A DNA stretch of 64,000 nucleotides from Clostridiales bacterium. Its GTDB lineage: Bacteria > Bacillota > Clostridia > Caldicoprobacterales > DTU083. Where the stretch lies: positions 48,032 through 112,031 of the forward strand of contig DUSN01000076.1 of the NCBI GenBank assembly GCA_012842605.1, read 5' to 3'. This document shows, piece after piece, positions 1 through 9,697 of the stretch (position 1 is the stretch's first letter; each line of letters begins with the position of its first letter). Below the pieces are notes generated by a model. That model was not told the DNA's origin, ran no database searches, and saw only the letters and a list, made by a program, of their open reading frames with translations. Made by a program: the position numbers and the translations under genes.

Positions 1-1
1 C

Positions 2-940
2 AATAAGTATGATAACAGTTTCAAAAGGAGATCTAAAAAATTAAAATGGAGATTGATAGCAGAAAACTATGAGTTATATCTGTTTTTAGTGCCTGCTTTA
101 TTATACATAATAATTTTCCATTACATTCCCATATATGGAATTCAATTAGCATTTAAAAAATATATGCCCCTGCATGGTATATGGGGAAGTCCATGGGTAG
201 GATTTCAACAGTTTGAAATGTTATTTAACAGTCCTTCTTTCTGGCGTCTTATACGTAATACTGTTTGGCTTAGTTTATACAGTTTAATCGCCGGGTTCCC
301 CTTACCAATTATACTTGCTTTATTACTGCAACATTTACCCAATGCTTTATTCAAAAAGATTGTACAAATGATATCATATGCACCTCACTTTATTTCAGTA
401 GTTGTGATTGTGGGAATGATTAATGTGCTTTTGGCACCAAATAGTGGTGTAATAAACCATCTACTAGCAATATTGGGATTTGAAAGAATATATTTTATGG
501 CTAAACCTGAGTTTTTTCCATCAATTTATGTTTGGTCAGGAATATGGCAGAGATTAGGCTTTGGAAGCATTATATATATGGCAGCACTGAGTGGAATAAG
601 CCAACAAGTGCATGAAGCTGCAATAGTAGACGGAGCAAATAAACTTCAGAGGATCTGGTATATTGACATACCTGGAATCATTCCTACAGCAATAATTCTT
701 CTGATATTAAATGCAGGAAATATTATGTCTGTGGGTTTCGAGAAGGTATTATTGATGCAAAACCCTTTAAATATGAGTACAGCAGAGGTAATTTCCACCT
801 ATGTATACAAGGTAGGGCTGCAAGGCGGGCGTTTTGAATTTGGAACAGCTGTTGGTCTTTTCAATTCACTAGTAAATGCTTTCTTGTTAGTTCTGGTTAA
901 TCAAATTGCCCGCAGTTATAGTGAAAATACATTATTATAA
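2..940 (+). CDS. Sugar ABC transporter permease, LplB type (5' partial)
   Basis: Inner-membrane permease of a carbohydrate ABC importer, first of the pair. About six hydrophobic helices are visible, plus the cytoplasmic EAA-loop signature (HEAAIVDGANKLQRIWYIDIP) typical of MalF/LplB-type permeases that contacts the ATPase. The reading frame is open to the window edge. The only in-frame initiator near the front, TTG at 53, sits 22 nt from the AAGGAG, and the codons before it read like the basic N-terminal tail of its relative at 44267, so the true start lies upstream of base 1. The next permease begins 26 bp downstream and the lipoprotein binding subunit follows, giving the usual LplB-LplC-LipO order. 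The ATPase is absent, as is common for systems sharing an MsmX/UgpC-type ATPase. Family assignment is firm; the substrate is unknown. Confidence 0.9.
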   Translation, partial: NKYDNSFKRRSKKLKWRLIAENYELYLFLVPALLYIIIFHYIPIYGIQLAFKKYMPLHGIWGSPWVGFQQFEMLFNSPSFWRLIRNTVWLSLYSLIAGFPLPIILALLLQHLPNALFKKIVQMISYAPHFISVVVIVGMINVLLAPNSGVINHLLAILGFERIYFMAKPEFFPSIYVWSGIWQRLGFGSIIYMAALSGISQQVHEAAIVDGANKLQRIWYIDIPGIIPTAIILLILNAGNIMSVGFEKVLLMQNPLNMSTAEVISTYVYKVGLQGGRFEFGTAVGLFNSLVNAFLLVLVNQIARSYSENTLL

Positions 941-966
941 CATTTTTATAAAAGAGGGTTGATATA

Positions 967-1857
967 GTGAGAGCGATAGGCAAAACCAAGGGAGATGTAA
1001 TTTTTGATATTATAAACTATGTTATTCTTTCAATTTTACTATTAGTACTTGTATATCCTATATATTTTATTGTTATTGCATCTTTAAGTGACCCTCATGC
1101 CATTTATCGCGGTGAAGTCATATATAAAATAGCTGGTTTTAACATTGATGGGTATACAAGAATATTACACACACCTCAGATATGGATAGGATATAGGAAT
1201 TCTTTATTATACATGACAGTCGGTACATTAGTTAACTTGTTCATTACTATACCAGCAGCTTATTCTCTGTCTAGAAAAGATCTGATAGGGAAAAATATCA
1301 TAATGGGTATTTTTGTTTTTACTATGTTTTTTGGAGGAGGACTAATTCCAACCTTTATTTTAATTAGGGATTTAAACCTTTATAATACGCCGTGGATTAT
1401 GATTATTATGGGAGGCCTCAATGTTTACAATATGATTGTCTCTCGAACGTTTTTTCAGGTAAACATACCAAATGAGCTTCTTGAAGCGGCAAAAATAGAC
1501 GGCTCAACAAATACATACTTCTTCCTGAGGATTGTAATACCCCTCTCAAAAGCAATTATTGCAGTTATGGCACTTTACTATGGCGTAGGACACTGGAATA
1601 ACTTTTTCACTGGTCTTATTTACTTGAAAGATAAAGAGCTTTATCCTTTACAAGTGGTTTTGAGGGATATATTAACGCAAAATCAGGTATTGGCAGATAT
1701 GATGAGTGGTGATGAATCATTTATAGAACAGCAGAAAATAGCTGATTCGATTAAGTATGGTGTGATTATTGTGGCTTGTATACCTATGCTGATTCTTTAT
1801 CCATTTGTGCAGCGATATTTTGTAAAAGGTGTAATGATAGGAGCAATTAAGGGATGA
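967..1857 (+). CDS. Sugar ABC transporter permease, LplC/YtcP type
   Basis: Second permease subunit (296 aa) of the importer begun by the preceding gene. Starts at GTG 967 behind an AGAGGG ribosome site. Six hydrophobic segments are visible, with the EAA loop (LLEAAKIDGSTNTYFFLRIVIP) and the conserved C-terminal end QRYFVKGVMIGAIKG found in LplC/YtcP proteins. It closely resembles the permease at 45210, so the window carries two copies of this transporter type. Translation is probably coupled to the upstream gene across a 26-bp gap. The substrate is likely an oligosaccharide released from a complex glycan, inferred from the neighbouring sulfatase and GH2 genes. Confidence 0.92.
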   Translation: MRAIGKTKGDVIFDIINYVILSILLLVLVYPIYFIVIASLSDPHAIYRGEVIYKIAGFNIDGYTRILHTPQIWIGYRNSLLYMTVGTLVNLFITIPAAYSLSRKDLIGKNIIMGIFVFTMFFGGGLIPTFILIRDLNLYNTPWIMIIMGGLNVYNMIVSRTFFQVNIPNELLEAAKIDGSTNTYFFLRIVIPLSKAIIAVMALYYGVGHWNNFFTGLIYLKDKELYPLQVVLRDILTQNQVLADMMSGDESFIEQQKIADSIKYGVIIVACIPMLILYPFVQRYFVKGVMIGAIKG

Positions 1858-1881
1858 TGATAGTATATAAGTAATATTTGT

Positions 1882-1907
1882 TATACAAAAGGCTATGCCT
1901 TTGTATA
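1882..1907 (+). other. Intercistronic hairpin
   Basis: TATACAAAAGGC (1882-1893) pairs with GCCTTTGTATA (1897-1907) with one bulged A and a three-base loop. It lies between the permease stop and the ribosome site (AAAGGGG) of the lipoprotein gene. There is no long U tail, so it is more likely an mRNA-stabilising or attenuating hairpin that sets permease/binding-protein ratios than a full terminator. Confidence 0.5.
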
Positions 1908-1935
1908 TAAAAAATACTAAAGGGGTTGAACAATT

Positions 1936-3630
1936 ATGAAAAAGCTCGTCAGTTTGCTACTAGTGTTGATGCTTGTATTGTCTCTGTTTTTAGTTGGATG
2001 TAGCGGAAGTAAAGTGGATAACTCCCAGGGAAGCGATGAAACTAAAGAACCAGGAACTGCCACAACATCTCCAGACCAGTCTGCTGATGAAGAGCCAGAT
2101 CAAACTACAGAAAGAGAAATGCTTGGTAATATGTATCTTGAAGGTTTTCCAATTGTTAAAGAAAAAGTAACAATCAGAATTGCAGCAGTCGATCACTGGT
2201 CATCACCTGATTACAACACAAAAAAAGTTATTCAGGATTATGAAGAGAAAACCAATATCCATGTTGAATGGGACCAGATTCCGGGTAGTGAAGCTGATAT
2301 TAAGGTAAACCTTATGTTTGCAACCAGGGATTTGCCAGATGCTATATTTGCTTTGCCTGTTTCAGATTTGGCTGAAAAGATCGATCAAGGCTTTATTATA
2401 CCTTTGGATGAACTGATAGAAAAATATGCACCTAATATCAAAAAAGCATATGAACAGCATCCTAAGGCAAAGCAATTAGTAACTTACAGTGATGGACGTA
2501 TGTACCGATTGGCAGCGATTGACTACACACAAGACCCATCAATTGAGGAAAACTTCCAAATCAACAAAAAGTGGTTAGAAACCTTAAATTTGGAGGTTCC
2601 TACTACCACGGAAGAATTATATACTGTCTTAAAGGCTTTTAAGGATAATGCTCATGTGTTGCATCCACAAGGCAATATTATACCATTGACTGTTGTATGG
2701 GGACACAATGTTGAGGGTGCTCGGTCTATGTTTGGTGCTTGGGGAACTGCTACAGCTCATGATTTGTTCTTTGTAAAGGACGGTAAAAATATAATAGTTT
2801 CAACAATGGAACCAGGCTATAAAGATGCAGTTAAGTTCTTTCATCGACTGTATAGTGAAGGATTGCTTGATGAAGAATGTTTTACCCATGATGTTAATGT
2901 TCACAGAGCAAAAACAAACGAAGAACCATTCAGAGTCGGTGCTTGGACATCGTGGGGAGGCTGGAATGCAGTGGGTAGTGTAGAAAAAGCTAAAGAGCAT
3001 TATACACAGATACCTGTATTAAAAGGTCCTGAAGGCAAACAGGGATGGTTTATTAATAATTATGCAGCATTTGCTCAACAAAATAACTTTATAACATCTG
3101 GTTCGAAAAATCCGGAGATAGTTATTCGCTGGATTGACGGACTCTATGATCCTGAAGAAGCTATCTTATGGGATCGCGGGCCTATGGGAATTAACCTAGA
3201 TAGAAATGCAGAAGGTAAGATTCAATTATTACCTACACCTGAAGATATGGGATATGGACAGTTTAGAATAAAAGAAACGTTTGTGTTCCCACCAAAAGCA
3301 TTAACTAAGGATTGGATTGAGAAAAATTATGTACGTTCAGAAAATGATGCATATAAAGCACAGTTAAATGATATGTATAGGCCTTATGCCAACATGGAGA
3401 GATTGGGATTTTTCCCATATACTTTAGAACAGCAAGAAGCACTTTCAAATTATTCCACATATATAACTGAGTTGCACCAATTTTCTATAAGCAAAGAGGC
3501 AGAATGGATCATTAATGGAAATATAGATGATGAGTATGATTGGTATTTGGAGGAAATTAGAAAAATGTATGTAGAGGAGATAAAATCTATCCATCAGGAA
3601 GCACTTGATGCATTTAATTCACGGCAATAA
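1936..3630 (+). CDS. Extracellular sugar-binding lipoprotein (LipO/YtcQ type)
   Basis: Solute-binding subunit (564 aa) of the importer, anchored on the outer face of the membrane. It has a lipoprotein signal peptide (MKK, hydrophobic stretch, LVGC with the lipidated Cys at residue 22), then a Ser/Thr/Glu-rich linker to about residue 60, then a large bilobal binding domain. Length of about 560 aa and the context match LipO/YtcQ-type binding proteins for oligosaccharides. It is a paralogue of 46494-48176, sharing the MYLEGFPIVKEKVTI versus YATGMPIVKDKITV region. It is followed by a hairpin and then the sulfatase gene, so it may be the end of the transporter transcript or a partial read-through point. 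Ligand unknown. Confidence 0.92.
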   Translation: MKKLVSLLLVLMLVLSLFLVGCSGSKVDNSQGSDETKEPGTATTSPDQSADEEPDQTTEREMLGNMYLEGFPIVKEKVTIRIAAVDHWSSPDYNTKKVIQDYEEKTNIHVEWDQIPGSEADIKVNLMFATRDLPDAIFALPVSDLAEKIDQGFIIPLDELIEKYAPNIKKAYEQHPKAKQLVTYSDGRMYRLAAIDYTQDPSIEENFQINKKWLETLNLEVPTTTEELYTVLKAFKDNAHVLHPQGNIIPLTVVWGHNVEGARSMFGAWGTATAHDLFFVKDGKNIIVSTMEPGYKDAVKFFHRLYSEGLLDEECFTHDVNVHRAKTNEEPFRVGAWTSWGGWNAVGSVEKAKEHYTQIPVLKGPEGKQGWFINNYAAFAQQNNFITSGSKNPEIVIRWIDGLYDPEEAILWDRGPMGINLDRNAEGKIQLLPTPEDMGYGQFRIKETFVFPPKALTKDWIEKNYVRSENDAYKAQLNDMYRPYANMERLGFFPYTLEQQEALSNYSTYITELHQFSISKEAEWIINGNIDDEYDWYLEEIRKMYVEEIKSIHQEALDAFNSRQ

Positions 3631-3657
3631 GGCTATAATCTCTACATATATCAGATT

Positions 3658-3693
3658 GCAGATGGCAGTAGTATGATGCATACTGCCATCTGC
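3658..3693 (+). terminator. Strong hairpin, partial terminator
   Basis: A perfect 13-bp inverted repeat, GCAGATGGCAGTA (3658-3670) and TACTGCCATCTGC (3681-3693), with a 10-nt loop. The downstream tail is only moderately T-rich (TATTATTTGTTT). It separates the abundant binding protein from the sulfatase gene and probably reduces rather than abolishes read-through. Confidence 0.6.
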
Positions 3694-3763
3694 GCTAGTA
3701 TTATTTGTTTATAGGGAATGTAGGTTAACATTCTTTGCATAGAATAGAAAGAGGTTATGGCTT

Positions 3764-5221
3764 ATGGCAAATAAACCCAATGTACTCTTGATCACTGCAG
3801 ATCAAATGCAACGAAAAGCACTTAGTGTATATGGAAATCGGGTTATTAAAACTCCAAATCTCCATAATTTAGCAATTGATGGTGTCGTAATGGATCATCA
3901 TATTATACAAAACCCTGTTTGTTCCCCATCAAGAGCTACAATTTTAACAGGGCGATATCCCAGAAACCATGGACTTAGGGAAAATGGATGCAATATGCGG
4001 CCTGGAGAACATACTTTAGCATCAATTTTAAAGAAAGAAGGGTATCACACAGGTGCCATAGGAAAAATGCATTTAACACCACAGTTACCTGTATATTATG
4101 ATGATGAGAATTGGCCGGAGGATGACTTTGGTTTTATGACAAAACACCTAACCTGTGACAATAAAAGTGGAGAGTATTTGGAGTGGTTGAAGGAAAATGA
4201 TATCCGATGGTATGAATATGTAAGAAAACAGGGTGAGGATAAAATTGCAGAGGACATAGCGGAGTTTAATGAACGTTCTAATGAACTGCCTCCGCAGGTT
4301 AAAGAGAACCTGATTCCTGTTGAACTTCATCAAACAACATGGATTGCTGATCATACTATTGAACTGATTAAAAAATGTGAAGGAAATCCCTTCTTTATAT
4401 GGTGTTCTTTTGTTGATCCTCATCATCCTTTTGATCCACCTGAGCCGTATGCGTCTATGTATGATATAGATAAAATACCTATACCCCCAAGAAAAGACGG
4501 GGAGATGGGGGATAAACCGCCTCACTTTAATGAGATGTTAACAGGTAAAAGCGTTGGCAATGAAAAATATGACTTGGCTAATTTGACAGATGAGGCATAT
4601 AAAACCATTATCGCTAAGTACTATGGAATGATAACGTTCATTGACGATCAGATTGGACGTATATTGAATTACCTGAAAAAGTGTGGTGAATATGATAATA
4701 CAATAATTATTTTTACAGCCGATCATGGTGAACTAATGGGAGATCATCGTTTGCTCTTCAAGGGACCTTTCCATTATGATTCACTAATTCGTGTTCCTAT
4801 GATTATGAAGTATGGAACCCGCATAGGTGGTGGAAGTCGTGTAAATGGTATTACTCAGCATACAGATATTCTGCCTACTATTTTGCAGTTAACAGGAATC
4901 CCCGTTCCGGAGGGTGTGCAGGGTAGGTCAATGCTGAATGTGATAAATGGTGAGCCTGGATATGACTTTGCTCTTATTGAACATAATAGTGGAGATTGGG
5001 GATTGAATATTAAAACAATACGTTCTAAGGAATGGAGACTTACATATTATGCCAACCAGGATTTTGGAGAGCTATATGATCTAAGAAAAGATGCTGATGA
5101 ATTTATAAACTTGTGGGATAATCCTGACTATACTGACATCAAAAACGCTTTAATAAGAAAGCTTCTTGATAAAGTATTATCAACAGAAGATACCCTTCCG
5201 ATAAGAAGTGCAAGATATTAG
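3764..5221 (+). CDS. Type I sulfatase
   Basis: Removes sulfate esters from glycans (485 aa). The Cys-type sulfatase motif C53-S-P-S-R57 followed by ATILTGRYP is present; C53 is the residue expected to be converted to formylglycine. Further active-site motifs are D13-Q14 near the N terminus, GKMH (K101, H103), VDPHH (H220/H221), TAD-H (D320, H321) and K333. No secretion signal is visible, so it would act in the cytoplasm on imported oligosaccharides. An anaerobic sulfatase-maturing radical SAM enzyme would be needed and is not in this window. It sits between the importer and UroD-like/GH2 genes on the same strand. The family is certain; the sugar specificity is not readable. Confidence 0.93.
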   Translation: MANKPNVLLITADQMQRKALSVYGNRVIKTPNLHNLAIDGVVMDHHIIQNPVCSPSRATILTGRYPRNHGLRENGCNMRPGEHTLASILKKEGYHTGAIGKMHLTPQLPVYYDDENWPEDDFGFMTKHLTCDNKSGEYLEWLKENDIRWYEYVRKQGEDKIAEDIAEFNERSNELPPQVKENLIPVELHQTTWIADHTIELIKKCEGNPFFIWCSFVDPHHPFDPPEPYASMYDIDKIPIPPRKDGEMGDKPPHFNEMLTGKSVGNEKYDLANLTDEAYKTIIAKYYGMITFIDDQIGRILNYLKKCGEYDNTIIIFTADHGELMGDHRLLFKGPFHYDSLIRVPMIMKYGTRIGGGSRVNGITQHTDILPTILQLTGIPVPEGVQGRSMLNVINGEPGYDFALIEHNSGDWGLNIKTIRSKEWRLTYYANQDFGELYDLRKDADEFINLWDNPDYTDIKNALIRKLLDKVLSTEDTLPIRSARY

Positions 5222-5242
5222 GAAAGAGGAGAAAAAAGCAAA

Positions 5243-6337
5243 ATGATGACAAGCAAGGAAAGAATAGAAGCCACACTCTTTCAGAAAGAAAAGGACAGAA
5301 TGCCCTTTTGGCCTAAGTTTGGGGCAGATTATATATTATGCTTGAAAGGTAAATTTAAAGGGATGAGCATAATGGATTTACACAGGTATGTCGGGTCAGA
5401 CCCTATGATCCATATTAATGTATACCATGCTGCTGAAGAAAATCCCAGGGTTCGGGTAAAGCATAATTGCACAAATAACACTCGTGAAACAGTATATGAG
5501 ACACCGGATGGTACTTTGATAAGACGGGACGTGTTCAGTAAAGATACACAAACTTGGCATCCTGATGTATATCCAATTCATGACCTGGAAAGTCTAAAAG
5601 CTGCTCGTTATCTGTATGAAGGTATAGAATATCATATAGATAAATTTCAAATAGCGAATATAAATTTGATGGAGCAGAATTTGTCAGAAAAGGAATGGTT
5701 CTATACTACACTGGGTAGAACCCCTGTAATGGACTTGGTGGAGTATATGATGGGTATAGAGAATTTTTCGTATATCATGTATGACCATCCAATTGAGCTG
5801 AATGAGTTAATTGAGATAATGCAGGACAGCTATCTGAAAAGATGGAAAATAAACCTTGAGAATACAAGAATTGAAAATATTGTGGCAGGAGAAGATACAT
5901 CAACAACACTTATTAGCCCAACTATATTTGAAAAATACTGTCTTCCCCACTTAAGACAATATGGAGAAATGATATCCGGACAATTCGGTAAGAATTTTAT
6001 TGTTCATATGTGCGGAAAAATAAAGGCATTAATGCCTTTAATTGATAAAATACCGGCAATTGCTATCGAAGCTGTTTCAACACCTCCAGTAGGGGATGTA
6101 ACTATAAAGGAAGCGTTAGAGGGTATGCCATCAAAAACGGTGTGCGGAGGGAGTAATGCAAGTATTTGGAATAAGCCATATTATGAAGCTGCAAGAATTA
6201 TCCTTGAAGATATTCAAGCTGCGGGCGATGTAAGTAGATTATATTTAAGCTCTGGAGGGACTATGCCTATTGAAGCGGATCCGGAAAATGTAAAAATGGT
6301 TTGGGAAACTGTTTTGAAGGAAATGCATAAGGCATAA
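5243..6337 (+). CDS. UroD/MtaA-fold methyltransferase-like protein
   Basis: A 364-aa member of the uroporphyrinogen decarboxylase superfamily, which also includes the zinc-dependent methyltransferases MtaA, MtbA and CmuA. It retains the zinc-ligand pattern of the methyltransferase branch: H255-M-C257-G, with C301 in VCGG as the likely third ligand. Among the four UroD-fold proteins in the window, it is the only one with an intact His-X-Cys motif. True haem-pathway HemE is unlikely given the context (a sulfatase gene 21 bp upstream and GH2 25 bp downstream) and the sequence. A role in removing or transferring a methyl group linked to glycan use is possible but is inference. The ribosome site GAGGAG precedes two adjacent ATG codons, either of which could start. 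Confidence 0.75.
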   Translation: MMTSKERIEATLFQKEKDRMPFWPKFGADYILCLKGKFKGMSIMDLHRYVGSDPMIHINVYHAAEENPRVRVKHNCTNNTRETVYETPDGTLIRRDVFSKDTQTWHPDVYPIHDLESLKAARYLYEGIEYHIDKFQIANINLMEQNLSEKEWFYTTLGRTPVMDLVEYMMGIENFSYIMYDHPIELNELIEIMQDSYLKRWKINLENTRIENIVAGEDTSTTLISPTIFEKYCLPHLRQYGEMISGQFGKNFIVHMCGKIKALMPLIDKIPAIAIEAVSTPPVGDVTIKEALEGMPSKTVCGGSNASIWNKPYYEAARIILEDIQAAGDVSRLYLSSGGTMPIEADPENVKMVWETVLKEMHKA

Positions 6338-6362
6338 ATATCTTAATTTAGGGGAGATTTCT

Positions 6363-9300
6363 ATGGATTATGCAAGTAAAATAATTAATAGAATAAATTG
6401 GATACCAATTCCAAATGAAGGATGGAATATTGAAGCTGCTACGGAAGGAAATGAAGATGTACTTTTTCTAAATGGTACTTGGGAATTTACTATTCGAGAT
6501 AGGGATAAAAAAGCTGGATGGTACAGTATTGATGAACAGATTCGTTATGCATGGGATGAGAATGAAAAAAAGCTGTTACCGTTACTTGATTATCAACAGG
6601 ATAGTTTTGAGAGTGATTTTTATCTATTTCAACCTGCATATAAAGAATGGAATTATATTATTGTTCCATCTAACTGGGAACGGGAAGCGTTTTCTAAACA
6701 TGTATTTGCTCATTGCAGTTTAATCCATGATGATGTGGTAGGATACTATCGGCGCTTTTTTGAGGTGCCGGAAAGTTGGGATAGCGGAAGAATAATACTT
6801 CAGGCTGAAGGGATTTCTGTTTCAGCTGAAGTGTATATCAATGAAAAAAGAGTGGGATATCACGATGGTGGATTTGTGCCATTCCAAATGGATGTTACAG
6901 AATTCATTGAAAAAGGAAAAATTAACCTTATTGCTATTCGTGTAGTAAAAGGTGATATTTCTACAGTGCATGACAGTTCAGGTCAGTGGATGATGGGAGG
7001 GATATATAAGGATATTTTTCTTTTCCATGTGCCGGAAACACATATTTGTGATTTTGAGGTTAAAACAGATTATGATTTTTTAACAGGCATTGGAGTGGCG
7101 GATATTTCTATTAAAATAAATCAGCAAGTAGAGAATGATAATTGGCAAATACAGACTATCCTTTATGCTTATGATACAGATGAGATTCTTTATGAATATG
7201 AATCATCTTTAATAGCAGGAGCTAATAGCCATAAATGCCATCATGTGTTTAAAGATATTCTTCCATGGAGTATGGAAGAACCTAATCTTTACAGGCTGGA
7301 ATGTGTTTTATTAAGGGAAGGGACAGTAATCGAGCGTGTTAGAGAGGAAATTGGCTTTCGACGATTTTCAGCTGATGGTGCTGTTTTCCTTTTAAATGGA
7401 AAGCATATTACTATCCGTGGTGTTACAAGACATGATAATCTTGAGGTTAGGGGATATGCCCTAACAGTAGGTGATATGATTAAAGATATAATGTTAATGA
7501 AAGAGGCTAATATTGATGGCGTGCGTTCTCATCCCTATCCTTTTGATAGCAGATTTGTAAAACTTTGTGCTCGCTATGGCTTGCTGGTTGCAGTAGAATA
7601 CTGCCTGTGTGGCTATAACTCATGGGGTAATCAATGGACATTATCAGAAGAAGAAACATATCCATTACCTGAAGAAAGCTTTGATCAAAACTACCGCAAG
7701 TTATTTAATGAACGTTATCATTATTTTGCTCCTCGGATATATGGGAGATATAAGAATATGACAGCTATATTTGCATGGGGACTGGCTAATGAGAGTGGTT
7801 TTTGCGAAATATTTATCCCGGTTGCCCGGTTTTTATATGAAACAGATAAAACGCGCTTTATTTACGCAGCAGGTGAAAGAGATTGCGCGGACTTTCATTA
7901 TCATAAAGAACCATGGTATAGTACAATTATGAATAATTACATTACAGCTGATTCACAACATTATCCGGAATCCATTCCCCCTGACCAGATAAGTAATACT
8001 TTGCCTAGATGGTCTTCAAAGCCTAGACCTATGTTCTATACTGAAGCAGGGCATCCGTTTAGTAACCGTGAGAACTTTGTTATAGATCCAGGTTTTATAG
8101 GAGAACCATATGGACGATGTATAAAAAAAGCAGTAGAAGCATTTTTTAGCTGCGATAATGTGGGCGGATACTTTATATTTGAATGGTGTGATCAAGGAGC
8201 TATGCAAAAGGGAGATCCTGCATCCTCAGTTAGTTTCCTGAATGAATGGCGTGGTTATATATCATATAATCAAAATGTTAAAGGGATAGTGGGGCCGAAC
8301 CGTGAGCTGAAGCCAGCATACTATCATATAAAGAAGGCATTTGCACGTATAGATATAGAATGTCTTGATGTTGTTAATGAAAAACTCATTTTAGATGTTA
8401 AAAACAATTATACATGGCTCAATTTAAGCAATTTTCGTATTGATGTGACTGCTACGAATGGGATTGTCCCTGCATGCCTGCCTATATCCATAAAAGCAGA
8501 TATTAAACCAGGGTCAAGTAAAAGAATAGAGGTTGCAGTTCCAGTATCAAAAGAAATACGCTGCTATAAGATTGAAGTTATAGATGAACGATATGGGATT
8601 TGCATACAGGAACGCCATTTCTGGTTGCAACCAAAGCCATGGAGGGGAGAGATAGTTCAGTTTAACCCTGCACGACCCATATCAAATCAAGAAGGTATTT
8701 TAAGAGGTTTTAAAATTAATAATAATTCGCTGGATTTTATTCAATCATTGGATTTAACTTTAGGTGCAAAACCTGGATCAGATAAAAATCTATATCTGGG
8801 GATGGGGCATTTAGACAACTTACCAGGTGATGTGGAAAAATTTTATCATGATTTTTCCATTCAAAGCTGCAAACTAGTTGATTTTTCCATCCAAAATGAA
8901 ATTATCTGTGCTAAAAAAGAATACTACCTTGAAAGCGGTATAATCGCTTGTGATTTTCACATTTATCCAGATAACAAAGGTACGATTCGAATTGAGCAAA
9001 ATATAAGCTATAATGGAGAACCAGTCCCTGTAATACAGCTTGGTATGAAATTCTCTGTTTCTTCATACTATCGGAAAGTGGCATGGTTACGTAATGGCTT
9101 ATGGAATGAGTATCCGGATAAGCACCCAGATCGTCTGTTTGGAGAGATAGATTTGGAAATGGACGAATTTCCCACAGTAAATCCTTTCCGTTACCCTTCT
9201 TTTTCTGAAGCCTTTTCAATCAGAAATGTAAGGGAAGTTATTATAAGTGGACAGCTTGTTCCATCATTATATGCAAAAGCACTTAATGATGGGCAAAAGC

Positions 9301-9515
9301 TGTTAGTCATAAGCATGCCTAGTCATAGAAGAGATATTTATCTGGTATTGGAGTCATATGGAACATTACCATATTCTGAATTCTCTTTTAATACTCGTGC
9401 ACGCGAAGATTGTGGTGCTACTAAGTTTACTATCAGAGAAGCATATCAGGGTATAAAAAGAATAGAACCAGGGACAAAAGTGAAAAACAATTGGGAAATA
9501 GGAATATTACTATAG
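6363..9515 (+). CDS. Glycoside hydrolase family 2 (beta-galactosidase/glucuronidase-like)
   Basis: A large GH2 enzyme (1050 aa). The N-terminal jelly roll covers about residues 30-220 (FLNGTWEF, IIVPSNWE, VGYHDGGFVPF). An immunoglobulin-like domain follows to about 335, then a TIM barrel starting at LLNGKHITIRGVTRHD. The probable acid/base is E477 in GLANESG and the probable nucleophile E561 in FYTEAGH, with FIFEWCDQG further on. A further C-terminal beta-rich region of about 350 residues makes it LacZ-like in length. No signal peptide, so cytoplasmic. The start ATG at 6363 follows GGGGAG. It is probably co-transcribed with the sulfatase and UroD-like genes. Which terminal sugar it removes cannot be told. 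Confidence 0.92.
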   Translation: MDYASKIINRINWIPIPNEGWNIEAATEGNEDVLFLNGTWEFTIRDRDKKAGWYSIDEQIRYAWDENEKKLLPLLDYQQDSFESDFYLFQPAYKEWNYIIVPSNWEREAFSKHVFAHCSLIHDDVVGYYRRFFEVPESWDSGRIILQAEGISVSAEVYINEKRVGYHDGGFVPFQMDVTEFIEKGKINLIAIRVVKGDISTVHDSSGQWMMGGIYKDIFLFHVPETHICDFEVKTDYDFLTGIGVADISIKINQQVENDNWQIQTILYAYDTDEILYEYESSLIAGANSHKCHHVFKDILPWSMEEPNLYRLECVLLREGTVIERVREEIGFRRFSADGAVFLLNGKHITIRGVTRHDNLEVRGYALTVGDMIKDIMLMKEANIDGVRSHPYPFDSRFVKLCARYGLLVAVEYCLCGYNSWGNQWTLSEEETYPLPEESFDQNYRKLFNERYHYFAPRIYGRYKNMTAIFAWGLANESGFCEIFIPVARFLYETDKTRFIYAAGERDCADFHYHKEPWYSTIMNNYITADSQHYPESIPPDQISNTLPRWSSKPRPMFYTEAGHPFSNRENFVIDPGFIGEPYGRCIKKAVEAFFSCDNVGGYFIFEWCDQGAMQKGDPASSVSFLNEWRGYISYNQNVKGIVGPNRELKPAYYHIKKAFARIDIECLDVVNEKLILDVKNNYTWLNLSNFRIDVTATNGIVPACLPISIKADIKPGSSKRIEVAVPVSKEIRCYKIEVIDERYGICIQERHFWLQPKPWRGEIVQFNPARPISNQEGILRGFKINNNSLDFIQSLDLTLGAKPGSDKNLYLGMGHLDNLPGDVEKFYHDFSIQSCKLVDFSIQNEIICAKKEYYLESGIIACDFHIYPDNKGTIRIEQNISYNGEPVPVIQLGMKFSVSSYYRKVAWLRNGLWNEYPDKHPDRLFGEIDLEMDEFPTVNPFRYPSFSEAFSIRNVREVIISGQLVPSLYAKALNDGQKLLVISMPSHRRDIYLVLESYGTLPYSEFSFNTRAREDCGATKFTIREAYQGIKRIEPGTKVKNNWEIGILL

Positions 9516-9697
9516 TATATTATAAAATGGATTTCATTTGCATGTATATGGAGTTGACATCAGCCTTATTATAATGTGTATTGATGAGAAGGGTTTAGCA
9601 TTGCAAGTATCTTTGACAGTGAGAAGATTGGATAAAGTAGGGAGGTTATATAATTATCAGATGAAATTGTACAAGGTGTTTACAACTGAACTGATGA

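Noticed and set aside
4148..4525. 125-codon minus-strand frame
   Set aside because: Antisense to the sulfatase; composition is that of a shadow frame.
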